Notes: generated from the sequence alone by a model not told the origin. A stretch of DNA of 24,946 bases from JBMNRY01 sp050944915 (GCA_050944915.1 JBMNRY010000022.1:1-24946); one strand, 5' to 3'; positions 7,103 to 16,640 are shown, numbered from the stretch's first letter. Numbers and translations: made by a program.

Positions 7103-9574
7103 CTACAATACACCTCGGAAATAATGGCCGGTAGTCCGCTCCTCAGGGGCGTGGGGCAACTCCATAGTTATCCCTTCCTGGGCCAACTTCATTCCGGTCA
7201 CATAAGCCCTGGTGGTCTTCTCCAATTGATCGACATCGATGGTCGTCCCCAGGATCCGAAGGACATCAACACCTCGAAATTTCGGCAAATGATCCAGCAT
7301 CGATAATATTTTACTATTATAAATATGCATGCGACAAGCGCTATCCATTTCAATGGGAAAACGAAAACCCTTCCGATCCCGGAGGCTAAACCGCCTTCCC
7401 CGACAGGGACGGGGACAATTAACCTCCGCTCCCAATAGGGCACCGGGGATGCAGTAATCGGTTACCATGAGGGGTAGATGACCGTGGATTATACATTCCA
7501 CCTGGTAGGGCTCGGCTAACTGGCCGACCTCCTCTAGGGTCAACTCGGGGGATAATGTGACCCGCTTAACACCCAAATGGCCAAGGGCCTCGATGGCTCG
7601 ACTGTTAAAGGCATTGAACGAATAATCGGCGATAATATTGCCTGGTCCCATGATTTCCTGGGCCATATCCAGGGCACCTAAATTGCCGACGACGACCTCT
7701 CCAATATCCAACTGTCGAGCTTTCTCCAACAGCTTAGCGGCTTCTTTTAGCTCTTCGTTCCGTAAAAGACGGGGGAGGATGAGGACCACAGGAGGACCGA
7801 GTTTTACCACTTCTTCCAAGATCCGTTCCTGTTCCCGCCAAGCAGCTGGACCGGTCTTATCGGTCACAGAAGCAAAGGCCTCACCGCCGAAATATAACAA
7901 ATGGGCACCACCGGCAGCAGCGGCCTGGGCCCGTTCCCAATCGGCCACATGAACGGCCAATGCCGTTGTCTCCCCTTTGCTACTCCGATAAGGTTTTTCC
8001 TCCACCGGAGAGAGGGGAGAACCATTCCTTTTCACCCGCAATCCCATTAAGTCCTCGACAGCCCTATGGCGAGCCTTGTTTATCTCGCTGAAGGGCACCA
8101 TCACATCTTGGTCCAGATCTATCTCTAAACTGGCGATGCTAAAGGGAACGTTACCTAACCGAGCCATTTGCTCCTCGATAATTTCCGGTGTTAGAGGCCG
8201 TTTTCGAGCATTCTCCCCAAGGGTATCACTGCTTCCTTGGCCCCTCCGGCCGTCCCTGTCAGTCATAATCACTTGCAAGGACTCTCCCCTGTAGGCTCGC
8301 ACCCGTACATCGACGGGGATTTTCCGCAAAACCCGAGGTGAGCGGTAACTAGCCTGGGCCGCGGCTAACAACTCCCTATCGATAGTCTTGAAGATCCGAT
8401 CCCCCGCGCGTATGGAGCCGACCATTTCCTCCAGGGCCACAACTTCCCCTTCCTCTGCCCGGGAGACCGGTTCACCGTCTTTGATGATCCTTTGGATGGT
8501 CGCCTGGACCCGTCCTCCCCGACTGACCCAGACTTCCACCTCATCACCTTGGGACACTCCCTGCTCTAGCTTGAGATAAACCCTTTTCCCATCGACATCA
8601 TAACGATCAATCCGTCCTAGCAGGGTTCCCCGGTTATTGGGCCGTTTAAACCCCATCAAGCCCCGCCGTTGGCGGCCAAACAAATGGCCGGTGGTGAAAT
8701 CTCGGTTAAAAACTTGGGCCAAATCTTGTCGTTGTTTAGGGCTGAGCTCATACTGCCCCGAAGCAGCTAAAGCATCAAGGGCCGCCCGGTATGTTTTCAC
8801 GACAACGGCCACATACTCAGGCTGGCGCATACGACCTTCGATTTTCAAAGCCCGCACTCCCCCTTGGGCTAGAGGGGCTAGATGCTCACTTAGGTTTAAA
8901 TCTCTAGTGCTGAGGAGATACTTACCGGCCTTTTTCGATTGGGGGATTACCTGTCCCCCTTCATCTAACAAAGCATATTCCAACCGACAAGGTTGGGCAC
9001 ACCGGCCTCGATTACCACTCCGGCCTCCCACCATACTGCTAAATAAGCACTGGCCCGAATAGGAAATGCAAAGGGCCCCATGGGCAAAAACTTCGATCTC
9101 TAAACTGGAAGCTCGACAAAGGGTTTCGATCTCCTCCAAGGTCAACTCCCGGGCTGGGATCACCCTGGTGAAACCCAGCTCCTCCAAAACCTTGAGATCC
9201 CGAACATTATGGACGGTCATCTGGGTACTAGCATGGAGGGGTAGTCCGGGAAACCGGTGATGGATTAACCGAGCTAATCCCAAATCCTGGACGATGATCC
9301 CATCCACCCCGATCTCCTCAAGGAAAGCCAAATAATCGGAGACTTCCTCCATCTCCCTGTCGTTGAGCAAGGTGTTGATGGTCACATAGAGGTGAACACC
9401 GTAGAGATGACAATACTCAACGGCCTGCTTCATCTCTTCTTCATCAAAATTGGCCGCATTGGCCCGGGCACTAAATTTTTGGCCCCCTAAATAGACGGCA
9501 TCGGCACCGTTTTGCACCGCAGCTTTCAATGCATCGAAACTACCGGCCGGTGCCAACAGCTCCGGCACTTCCAT
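7103..9574 (-). CDS. U32 family protein with DUF3656 (RlhA-like)
   Basis: An 823-residue protein starting with the U32 signature ELLAPAGSFDALKAAVQNGADAVYLG. A conserved cysteine cluster at 169, 176, 192 and 196 resembles the iron-sulfur site of U32 family RNA-modifying proteins. A DUF3656-like middle region (about 385-500) and a second U32-like half (about 560-790) follow. Relatives with this architecture include E. coli RlhA, required for hydroxylation of 23S rRNA C2501; others are annotated as collagenase-like peptidases, which is probably misleading. I infer an RNA-modification role but cannot tell the target. The ATG at 9574 follows GGGAGGG by 7 nt. It sits in the polX-NIF3-U32-mutS2 string, and its TAG stop lies inside the mutS2 SD. 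Confidence 0.9.
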   Translation of the reverse strand: MEVPELLAPAGSFDALKAAVQNGADAVYLGGQKFSARANAANFDEEEMKQAVEYCHLYGVHLYVTINTLLNDREMEEVSDYLAFLEEIGVDGIIVQDLGLARLIHHRFPGLPLHASTQMTVHNVRDLKVLEELGFTRVIPARELTLEEIETLCRASSLEIEVFAHGALCISYSGQCLFSSMVGGRSGNRGRCAQPCRLEYALLDEGGQVIPQSKKAGKYLLSTRDLNLSEHLAPLAQGGVRALKIEGRMRQPEYVAVVVKTYRAALDALAASGQYELSPKQRQDLAQVFNRDFTTGHLFGRQRRGLMGFKRPNNRGTLLGRIDRYDVDGKRVYLKLEQGVSQGDEVEVWVSRGGRVQATIQRIIKDGEPVSRAEEGEVVALEEMVGSIRAGDRIFKTIDRELLAAAQASYRSPRVLRKIPVDVRVRAYRGESLQVIMTDRDGRRGQGSSDTLGENARKRPLTPEIIEEQMARLGNVPFSIASLEIDLDQDVMVPFSEINKARHRAVEDLMGLRVKRNGSPLSPVEEKPYRSSKGETTALAVHVADWERAQAAAAGGAHLLYFGGEAFASVTDKTGPAAWREQERILEEVVKLGPPVVLILPRLLRNEELKEAAKLLEKARQLDIGEVVVGNLGALDMAQEIMGPGNIIADYSFNAFNSRAIEALGHLGVKRVTLSPELTLEEVGQLAEPYQVECIIHGHLPLMVTDYCIPGALLGAEVNCPRPCRGRRFSLRDRKGFRFPIEMDSACRMHIYNSKILSMLDHLPKFRGVDVLRILGTTIDVDQLEKTTRAYVTGMKLAQEGITMELPHAPEERTTGHYFRGVL

Positions 9575-9599
9575 CCTTCAACCCTCCCCGATAAGTATA

Positions 9600-9626
9600 A
9601 AGGCTGATACCCCTAGGTACCAGCCA
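9600..9626 (-). terminator. Weak hairpin between the NIF3-like and U32 genes
   Basis: GGCTGGTACC and GGTATCAGCC can form a 10-bp stem (one G-U) with a TAGG loop, followed by TTTATACTT. The U-tract is interrupted, so it may attenuate or protect RNA ends rather than terminate fully. The hairpin follows the NIF3-like stop codon and precedes the U32 gene. Confidence 0.4.
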
Positions 9627-9635
9627 TGGTTACCT

Positions 9636-10592
9636 CTACAGTCTCGAAACCCGGATTAGACCGGAACAGGTTAAGATTTCCACGCCCCGTTTGGCAATCT
9701 CATCGAGGATGAAATTCATACCTACAGAATCGCTGGCCATATGACCGGCGATGACCACATTCAATTGGGCCTCCTTAGCCTTTTCCAAATTCTTTTCGCT
9801 GATATGCATACAAACGACGGTACCGATCCCGGCATTAGCCATGCTGGCGAAGAGTTCCTTGGCCCCTCCGGTACCACCGGTCATATCGACGAAAACCTTA
9901 CCGGCCCGCCGTTTTTCACCGCCGGCAACCACCTTCAGTCCTGCGCCGATTTTACCCGCTGCTTGATACTCAGGGATTTCCTTGAGGATGGCTAAGACAT
10001 CTTTGACCAAATAGGGTTGCCGTTCATCGAAGATCCCCTGCAAGTAGCTGGTGACACAGTTATCGGCGGGAGTGTGGACACACATCAGCGGAATATCCAG
10101 CAACCGGGCGGCATCAATGGCCCGTTGATGATTGACGGGCAATAGACCCCGCTCTACCTCAGAGATGCGACCCTGTAGATGACCTTCCGCCACATTGATG
10201 GGTACACCGTAGTTAGCTAGGATATCCCCCTGCATATGCATCACTTGATATAACTTTGCCAAACTCCCCCCCTCGGGGTGGTGGGCGATGATCAAATCTA
10301 AGCCTTCTTTTTCCCGTAACCGATCGGCTAAGAGTACTTCCCCGACCTCGATATCGACCCCCACCAGTACCCTTTTCACCAGCCGATCATCATCACCATA
10401 GAGAATTCTAGTATCGGCATAGGGGTTGTGAAGGGATTCGGTATCGAAATACTCCCGGTCTTCAGCCTTTAGGTCTTCGTACTCTTTCTTGGCCCGTTCT
10501 AGGGCCTTATCTACCGCTTCTAAGCCCCGGGGATCCTTTTCTTTTCCTTTTTGTACAGCTAAATCATAGATTTCCCGTATGGTCATTGCCAT
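9636..10592 (-). CDS. NIF3/DUF34 family metal-binding protein
   Basis: A 318-residue protein of the NIF3 (DUF34) superfamily, whose members are hexameric proteins with a dinuclear metal centre; YqfO and YbgI are examples. The motif IIAHHPEGG supplies the paired histidines, and AGHMASD near the C-terminus is a second plausible metal-site segment. The biochemical role of the family is unsettled. It has an unusual N-terminal charged stretch of about 60 residues before the first core strand (VLVGVDI). I chose the ATG at 10592: AAGGAGG lies 8 nt upstream and overlaps the polX stop codon TAG, implying coupling. A more upstream ATG at 10622 would overlap polX and lacks this SD. Family call good; exact function unknown. 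Confidence 0.85.
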   Translation of the reverse strand: MAMTIREIYDLAVQKGKEKDPRGLEAVDKALERAKKEYEDLKAEDREYFDTESLHNPYADTRILYGDDDRLVKRVLVGVDIEVGEVLLADRLREKEGLDLIIAHHPEGGSLAKLYQVMHMQGDILANYGVPINVAEGHLQGRISEVERGLLPVNHQRAIDAARLLDIPLMCVHTPADNCVTSYLQGIFDERQPYLVKDVLAILKEIPEYQAAGKIGAGLKVVAGGEKRRAGKVFVDMTGGTGGAKELFASMANAGIGTVVCMHISEKNLEKAKEAQLNVVIAGHMASDSVGMNFILDEIAKRGVEILTCSGLIRVSRL

Positions 10593-10597
10593 TGGCT

Positions 10598-12328
10598 CTA
10601 CCTCCTTGTCGTTGAAGAACACCTCGCAAAAATCTCCTGGAGCTCCTCCCAGGAACGGCAGTTGAGAATATCATCCTTTTCCAACCAGGCCCGACGGGCG
10701 GTGCCAATGCCGTATTCCAAATAGTCCAATTCCCCGGGACTATGGGCATCGGTATCGATGGCGATCAAGACACCAGCTTCCTTGGCCCACCGGGCGTGAA
10801 CATCATTGAGATCCAACCGGTCGGGGAAGGAATTGATCTCTAGGGCAGTGCCCGTTTTGGCTGCGGCCTCGATCACCCTTTCCATATCTACTTTATAGGG
10901 TTCCCGGCGACCTAACAACCGACCGGTAGGATGGCCGATGATATCTACATGGGGGTTGTTGATGGCCGCTAGCAACCGGTTGGTAATCTGTTCGCTGCTT
11001 TGACCCATTCCCGTATGGATGGAAGCGACGACCACATCCAACTCCGCCAGGACATCATCGGGGAAGTCCAGAGAACCATCGGCTAAGATGTCGACTTCCG
11101 CACCCCTGAGAACCTTAAAATTGGTCAACCGTTTATTAAGCTCGCGAATCTCCTGGCCCTGCCGCCGTAATCGTTCAATGGTCAAACCTCTGGCGACACC
11201 TAGGGAGCGAGAATGATCACAAATCGCCAAATACTTAATGCCCCGTGCTTGCATAGCCTGTGCCATCTCCTCGATGGAAGCCGTCCCATCGCTATAATGG
11301 GAATGGACATGGAGATCCCCTTGGATATCCTGTTTTTCCACCAGGCGTGGCAGCCCATGGGCCTGGGCGGCAGCAATTTCTCCCCGCCCTTCCCGCAATT
11401 CCGGGGGGATGAAATCTAGACCTAACCGTCCATAAAGATCCCCTTCATCGGCCAGGAGAAGGGCCTGCTCACCTTGGAATAAGCCTTGGAAGGACAGCTG
11501 CCAACCCTTGTTGTGGGCCAGTCCCTGCAGTTCCTCCCAATGCCTTTGGGAGCCGGTACTGGCTGTTAAGGCGGTAACGGCAGTTTCGGGAGCGGCCAGG
11601 AAAAATTGGACTTCCAAGCCTGTTTTTAGCCGGACCCGAAGGAGGTATTCCTCCTGGGCCAAAATCTCTTGAACCTGGGGAAGCTGCCCTACCGCCTCCC
11701 GAAGCAGGCCGATGTCCCTGGTGATCAATAGGATATCCCCGTGACCAACCATATCCTTCCGACGCCGGAGACCGCCGACTATCTGGGCCTGGTCCACCTT
11801 AGAAAGACCCTGCAAATCGAATACTAAATCTTGAATTTGGGGGCGGGCCAGGGCCGCTAAGACTAGGTGATCTCGACTGCGCCACATGGTGATCCCGTGG
11901 AGAATCGCCTTTTCCGTTTTCACGCCCATGCCCTTTAGAGTGCGGATCTTTCGTTTTCTTGCCGCCCGCTCCAAATCTTCCACATCGCGAATACCCAACT
12001 CTTGATGGAGGGTAGAAATAGTTTTGGGGCCGATCCCCGGTAGATTGAGCAACTCTAACAAACCTGCAGGGATCTGGGTTTGCAACTCCTCATAGTAGTC
12101 CATCTCCCCCGTAGTCAGCCATTGATCGATCTTATCGGCCAAAGCGGGGCCGATCCCGGGGATGGATCGTAACTGGCCCTCCCGATGGATATCTCCAATA
12201 TCGGTGGGTAGATGGGCAATCTCCCGGGCGGCCCTTTTATAGGCGCGGATTTTGTGGGGGTTTTCCCCCTTGATCTCCAATATATTCGCGATCTGGCTAA
12301 ATATCCAGGCTAACTGCAAGTTCCGCAT
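10598..12328 (-). CDS. polX: PolX family protein: degenerate polymerase plus PHP phosphoesterase
   Basis: A 576-residue protein with N-terminal helix-hairpin-helix repeats (PGIGPALADKI about 57-67; PGIGPKTI about 97-104), a family X polymerase core and a C-terminal PHP domain. Bacterial PolX enzymes fill short gaps in base excision repair and carry a Mn-dependent 3'-5' exonuclease in the PHP domain. The polymerase site looks damaged: the usual GS-x-RR reads GGLRR (185-189), the usual G-D-x-D reads GHGD (195-198) and the third Asp in the VDLR motif is Q241. The PHP ligands are present: HVHS (340-343), CDHS (370-373), E411, H438, H466 and DTDAH (525-529). I infer a nuclease without normal polymerase activity. 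ATG preceded by GGAGG at 6 nt. Confidence 0.93.
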   Translation of the reverse strand: MRNLQLAWIFSQIANILEIKGENPHKIRAYKRAAREIAHLPTDIGDIHREGQLRSIPGIGPALADKIDQWLTTGEMDYYEELQTQIPAGLLELLNLPGIGPKTISTLHQELGIRDVEDLERAARKRKIRTLKGMGVKTEKAILHGITMWRSRDHLVLAALARPQIQDLVFDLQGLSKVDQAQIVGGLRRRKDMVGHGDILLITRDIGLLREAVGQLPQVQEILAQEEYLLRVRLKTGLEVQFFLAAPETAVTALTASTGSQRHWEELQGLAHNKGWQLSFQGLFQGEQALLLADEGDLYGRLGLDFIPPELREGRGEIAAAQAHGLPRLVEKQDIQGDLHVHSHYSDGTASIEEMAQAMQARGIKYLAICDHSRSLGVARGLTIERLRRQGQEIRELNKRLTNFKVLRGAEVDILADGSLDFPDDVLAELDVVVASIHTGMGQSSEQITNRLLAAINNPHVDIIGHPTGRLLGRREPYKVDMERVIEAAAKTGTALEINSFPDRLDLNDVHARWAKEAGVLIAIDTDAHSPGELDYLEYGIGTARRAWLEKDDILNCRSWEELQEIFARCSSTTRR

Positions 12329-12349
12329 AAACAGCCTCCGATGGGAGTA

Positions 12350-12883
12350 TTAAAGGGCCGGGGCTGCCGAAGGCAATCCCTTGGGACCCAGTATGGGCAG
12401 TTTTTCCGGCAACATATCTTCCAATCGACTATAAATACTAGGCACGGTGAGCAAAATCTGCTCCGCCACCGCCGATTCGGCGATGATCCCCATGAGCCCT
12501 TCGCCGGCCAACATAGTCAAAAAGGTCAAGATAACCATCAATAACAAGAAGCCTTTGGCCAACCCCAACCCAGCTCCAAGAATAGTATCTGCGAAACGCA
12601 AAGGGGGAATCCGAATGGAGCGGGACCAAATTAATCCGCCTAGACTGAAAAACAGGGAGATCCCCAGGGCCAAAAGGCCGAAGGCCAAGGGGATGGCCAC
12701 CCCAACGGGTAAGGCGATGGAACTGGTGATGCGTCCGGCCAATTCCCGATGATAATAACCGGCCACGTAAAGACCGAGGATCGCCCCGCCCAGATCGAAG
12801 ACCTCTCGAACGAGACCTTTGCGGAAACCTGACCAAGCTAGCAGCAGCATGAAGGCCAACAAAAAGATATCCAGCCAATACAC
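12350..12883 (-). CDS. CvpA family membrane protein
   Basis: A 177-residue protein with about four hydrophobic segments (roughly residues 3-18, 28-44, 58-84 and 100-125) and the N-terminal pattern WLDIFLLAFMLLLAWSGFRKG typical of CvpA/YshB proteins. In B. subtilis the equivalent gene (yshB) also sits between zapA and polX, which supports the call. CvpA is linked to colicin V export in E. coli, but the general function is unknown. The start is GTG at 12883, after a G-rich SD region, 11 nt beyond the zapA stop. Confidence 0.88.
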   Translation of the reverse strand: MYWLDIFLLAFMLLLAWSGFRKGLVREVFDLGGAILGLYVAGYYHRELAGRITSSIALPVGVAIPLAFGLLALGISLFFSLGGLIWSRSIRIPPLRFADTILGAGLGLAKGFLLLMVILTFLTMLAGEGLMGIIAESAVAEQILLTVPSIYSRLEDMLPEKLPILGPKGLPSAAPAL

Positions 12884-12894
12884 CGCCCCACCCC

Positions 12895-13155
12895 CTACTT
12901 CAGTTCTTCAAGGAACTTGACTAGCTCCTGGTTTTCCCGCCGGGCCCGGGTAAGCTCATCGGCCAAATTGATGGCCGCTAGAATGGCTATCCGATGCCGG
13001 GGTAGGGTGGGATTACGCCTTTGGATGTCCCGCATCTTTTCATCGACCATCGCAGCCAAAGCCACGATATACTCGGAATCGGCCGCTCCTTTAATCACAT
13101 ATTCGTCGCCACAAATCTGCACTTGAGCCTTATTTTTCGCCTCTGGCCCGGACAC
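12895..13155 (-). CDS. zapA: Cell division protein ZapA
   Basis: An 86-residue protein matching small ZapA proteins: an N-terminal beta-rich head with QICGDEYVIKGAADSEYI, then VDEKMRDIQRRNPTL and IAILAAINLADEL, and a C-terminal coiled coil (about 65-86). ZapA binds FtsZ and stabilises the Z-ring at mid-cell. The start is GTG at 13155, with AAGGGGTGG shortly upstream. Its position between pheT and cvpA/polX is the conserved Bacillota order. Confidence 0.92.
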   Translation of the reverse strand: MSGPEAKNKAQVQICGDEYVIKGAADSEYIVALAAMVDEKMRDIQRRNPTLPRHRIAILAAINLADELTRARRENQELVKFLEELK

Positions 13156-13170
13156 TTGACCACCCCTTTT

Positions 13171-15570
13171 CTAACTTCGCAAGGTAATGGACAACCTATC
13201 CTTCAAAACCGCGGCTATTTTCTCGATTACTGTATTGACCTCTCCATCGGTTAACGTCCGATCCTGCCCTTGGAAGGTGATGGTATAGGCCAAACTCTTA
13301 TACCCTTCGGGTACTTGCTTCCCTTTGTAAACATCGAAGAGAACAACATCCCGCACTAGGGTACCTCCGATTTCCCGCAAGATGGGCAGGATGTCTCCCG
13401 CCGGCACCTCTTCAGGCACCAGCAAGGCTAAGTCCCGGCGGATCCCCGGATAACGGGGTAGCTGAACATAGCTCACCGGAGGGATTTCTAAAGCCGCGAG
13501 GGCAGCCACGTTGATCTCCGCCAACAGGATCCGCTCATCTAGCTCCCACTGATCTGCCACCCGGGGGTGGATTTCACCGAAAATAGCAACCTTTTCTCCC
13601 CCTACCTCCAGGGCCGCCTGGCGTCCCGGATGTAAGCTAGGATGATCCCCGGCAACCAGTTGCCAGGGCGCACCGAATAATTCCCATATTCCCTCTAGGA
13701 GCCCTTTCAAATCGTAGAAATCGAAAGGCCGTCCTTGGTCACCCCAAGACCTTTGGAAAGTACGACCCATCACGGCCAACCCGCAGGTGGTTCGCTCCTC
13801 GGGCTGTTCCTCGTCGCCCCGGGGTAGGAAAATAGAACCAATTTCGAACAAGGCTAAATCGGTAGCACCATGTTTGACATTATGGGAAACTACTTTAATC
13901 AAACCGGGCAGCAAGGTCGTCCTCATCATGCTCAAATCAGTAGTCAAGGGATTGCGCAAGGCTAGAGCATCCCTCATGGGGCTCTCGGCCGGCAGCATGA
14001 GTCGGTCTAGCTCCTTGGGATTGATAAAGCTGTAGGTAAGGATCTCCATCAACCCTTGGCCGACCAGCCAGTCCCGTAAATCGTCAATTACTTGTCCCTG
14101 GGAAGTCTGACCACCTAAAGTCGTCCGACCGGTGAGCAAGGTCGGTTCAATCCGATCATAACCATACAGCCGGGCTATTTCTTCAGCCAGATCCCACTCA
14201 CCCTCCAAATCACCCCGATACGTCGGCGCCTCCACTTGGAGTTGATCACCATCTCGGCTCACTTTCAGTTCCAGTTTCTCCAGAAGCTCGGCCATTTGCT
14301 CCCCGGAAAGATCGGTACCCAACTGGACATTAACCCGCTCGGGACGCAGACTGATGACGATGGGTTCCCGCTTTTCGGGATACAAATCGATGATCCCGGG
14401 GGCCACCTCACAACCGGCCAGTTGGGTCAACAATTCCGCCGCCCGGTTCAAAGCTAGCAGGGTCCCATTGGGATCAAGGCCCTTTTCAAAGCGTCCCGAA
14501 GCCTCGGAACGTAATCCCAGTCGCCTGGAAGTGCGCCGGATGGAAACGGGGTTGAAATTGGCCGACTCCAGTAGGATGTTCCTCGTGTTAGGTCCTACCT
14601 CGGAATTCTCTCCTCCCATTACGCCACCGATACAAACCGGTTCTTGCCCGTCAGCGATCACGATATCATCGGTATGTAGCTCCCGTTCAACGCCATCTAA
14701 AGTGACTATCTTCTCCCCAGCCCGGGCGGGACGAATTATTAACCGGCCCCCCTGTAACCGATCATAATCGAAGGCATGGAGGGGCTGACCGGTCTCCAAC
14801 ATCACATAGTTGGTGATATCGACCACGTTGTTTAGGGGACGCATTCCGGCGGCAATTAGTCGCCTCTGCATCCATAACGGGGAAGGTCCGATTTCACAAT
14901 TCATAAGTAACCGGGCTGAATAACGGGGGCACAACTGGGGATCTTCCACGCTAATCTCGATATATTCCTCGATACCCCGACCCTTTTCTTCCACCTGGGG
15001 CTGGGGCATTTTCAGCTCTCCGTCGGTGATCGCGGCCACTTCCCGGGCGATGCCGATCATGCTTAATAGATCGGGACGGTTGGGATAGACCTCCACTTCC
15101 AATACCGTATCCCGGTACGGCAGGAGTTTAGTGATTTCCTCCCCCAGGGGCAAGTCTTCGGGCAGGACGATGATGCCGTCGGCATCATCCCCTAAATGGA
15201 CTTCCGCTTCGGAGCAGATCATCCCTTGGGAGAGCACCCCCCGCAGTTCAATCTCTTCGATGACCATCCCGTTGGGCAAGTTAGCACCAGGTAGGGCTAC
15301 CGGTACTATTTGTCCTGGTGCCACATTGGGGGCACCGCAGACGATGTTTAGTGTTTCCTTGCCGATATCGACGGTACAAACCCGAATACTATCGGCGTTA
15401 GGATGGGCTTCCACCGTCAATACCCGACCGGTCACGATGTTATCTAAACCTTGCCCTAAATATTCTATAGTCTCCACGGCCGCGCCGACCATGGTCAATC
15501 TATCCGCTAAAGCTTCTTCACTAATATCATAATTAACGTAATCCTTAAGCCAACGACAGGATACCAACAA
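13171..15570 (-). CDS. pheT: Phenylalanyl-tRNA synthetase beta subunit
   Basis: A 799-residue beta subunit of the heterotetrameric PheRS. In order it shows an EMAP/tRNA-binding domain (about 40-150), a B3/B4 editing region (about 210-400, including QPLHAFDYDRL), a B5 domain (about 405-480), the catalytic-like core and a C-terminal ferredoxin-fold anticodon-binding domain (about 705-799, YPGIRRDLALLVPEEV). Length is typical. The start is TTG at 15570, 9 nt after GGAGG; the SD lies immediately after the pheS stop, so the subunits are probably translated together. Identity is secure. Confidence 0.97.
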   Translation of the reverse strand: MLVSCRWLKDYVNYDISEEALADRLTMVGAAVETIEYLGQGLDNIVTGRVLTVEAHPNADSIRVCTVDIGKETLNIVCGAPNVAPGQIVPVALPGANLPNGMVIEEIELRGVLSQGMICSEAEVHLGDDADGIIVLPEDLPLGEEITKLLPYRDTVLEVEVYPNRPDLLSMIGIAREVAAITDGELKMPQPQVEEKGRGIEEYIEISVEDPQLCPRYSARLLMNCEIGPSPLWMQRRLIAAGMRPLNNVVDITNYVMLETGQPLHAFDYDRLQGGRLIIRPARAGEKIVTLDGVERELHTDDIVIADGQEPVCIGGVMGGENSEVGPNTRNILLESANFNPVSIRRTSRRLGLRSEASGRFEKGLDPNGTLLALNRAAELLTQLAGCEVAPGIIDLYPEKREPIVISLRPERVNVQLGTDLSGEQMAELLEKLELKVSRDGDQLQVEAPTYRGDLEGEWDLAEEIARLYGYDRIEPTLLTGRTTLGGQTSQGQVIDDLRDWLVGQGLMEILTYSFINPKELDRLMLPAESPMRDALALRNPLTTDLSMMRTTLLPGLIKVVSHNVKHGATDLALFEIGSIFLPRGDEEQPEERTTCGLAVMGRTFQRSWGDQGRPFDFYDLKGLLEGIWELFGAPWQLVAGDHPSLHPGRQAALEVGGEKVAIFGEIHPRVADQWELDERILLAEINVAALAALEIPPVSYVQLPRYPGIRRDLALLVPEEVPAGDILPILREIGGTLVRDVVLFDVYKGKQVPEGYKSLAYTITFQGQDRTLTDGEVNTVIEKIAAVLKDRLSITLRS

Positions 15571-15587
15571 GATCGATCACCTCCGGA

Positions 15588-16607
15588 CTAAAACTGACCC
15601 AGGAATCGGTAGTCATTTTCAAAGAAAAGTCGAATATCATCGATACCGTACTTGAGCATCGCGATCCGTTCCACACCCATACCAAAGGCAAAACCTCCGA
15701 CCTTTTCTGGGTCATAACCGGCAGCCTCCAAGACCCGGGGGTGGACCATCCCGGACCCGAGGATTTCCAACCAGCCGCTTTGAGAACAAACACGACAGCC
15801 GCTCCCATGGCACATAACACAGGAAATATCTACTTCGGCGCTAGGCTCCGTAAAGGGGAAATAGCTGGGACGGAAGCGGACACCGGTCCCTTTGCCGAAC
15901 ATCTCTTCCACAAAAACGGCTAAGACCCCTTTCAAATCGCCGAAGGTGATTTGCTCATCGACGACTAGGCCTTCCACCTGGTGGAACATGGGCGAATGGG
16001 TCACATCGACCACATCGACCCGATATACCTTCCCCGGAGCGATAATCCGCACCGGTGGACTTTGTTTTTCCATAACCCGTATCTGGACAGGCGAAGTCTG
16101 GGTCCGCAGCAAAAGTTCTTCCGTTATGTAAAAGGTATCCTGCATATCCCGGGCTGGATGGTGTTTTGGCACGTTTAAGGCCTCAAAGTTATAGTAATCA
16201 GTTTCTACTTCTGGCCCCTGGGCTACCTGGAAGCCCATGCCGCTGAAAATGCGGATGATCTCTTCCATAACCTGGGTTAAGGGATGTTTATGACCACTGA
16301 CCCGACGCCGGCCCGGCAGGGTGATGTCGAGGGCTTCTTCCTTCAACCGGCGGGCTTCCTCCGCTTGACCTAGCTCTTCAGCCCGTTGGGCTAAAGCTCC
16401 TTCAAGGACATCCCGGGCCCGGTTCACTAAACCACCAATACGGGGCCGCTCTTCGGGAGAGAGTTGTCCCATTCCCCGCAACAGTTGGGTCAGCTGCCCC
16501 TTGCGACCCAAATATTTAATCCGCACATTTTCCAGAGCTTCTTTCGTGGCAGCATCTCTGCACTCCTGTAGGGCTTCCTGCTGCAGTTGTTTGATTTGCC
16601 TTTCCAT
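15588..16607 (-). CDS. pheS: Phenylalanyl-tRNA synthetase alpha subunit
   Basis: A 339-residue class II catalytic subunit. An N-terminal coiled coil binds tRNA; motif 2 is visible as FHQVEGLVVDE, motif 3 as FAFGMGVERIAMLKYG. The cysteine-rich stretch CVMCHGSGCRVC near 261-272 is common in PheS proteins. The ATG at 16607 follows GGAGG by 7 nt. Upstream lies an antitermination-type leader, and ahead of that a small yqzL-like gene. Identity is secure. Confidence 0.97.
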   Translation of the reverse strand: MERQIKQLQQEALQECRDAATKEALENVRIKYLGRKGQLTQLLRGMGQLSPEERPRIGGLVNRARDVLEGALAQRAEELGQAEEARRLKEEALDITLPGRRRVSGHKHPLTQVMEEIIRIFSGMGFQVAQGPEVETDYYNFEALNVPKHHPARDMQDTFYITEELLLRTQTSPVQIRVMEKQSPPVRIIAPGKVYRVDVVDVTHSPMFHQVEGLVVDEQITFGDLKGVLAVFVEEMFGKGTGVRFRPSYFPFTEPSAEVDISCVMCHGSGCRVCSQSGWLEILGSGMVHPRVLEAAGYDPEKVGGFAFGMGVERIAMLKYGIDDIRLFFENDYRFLGQF

Positions 16608-16640
16608 GTAATGCCCTCCTCTTCCTGCACACCTCTTAGC

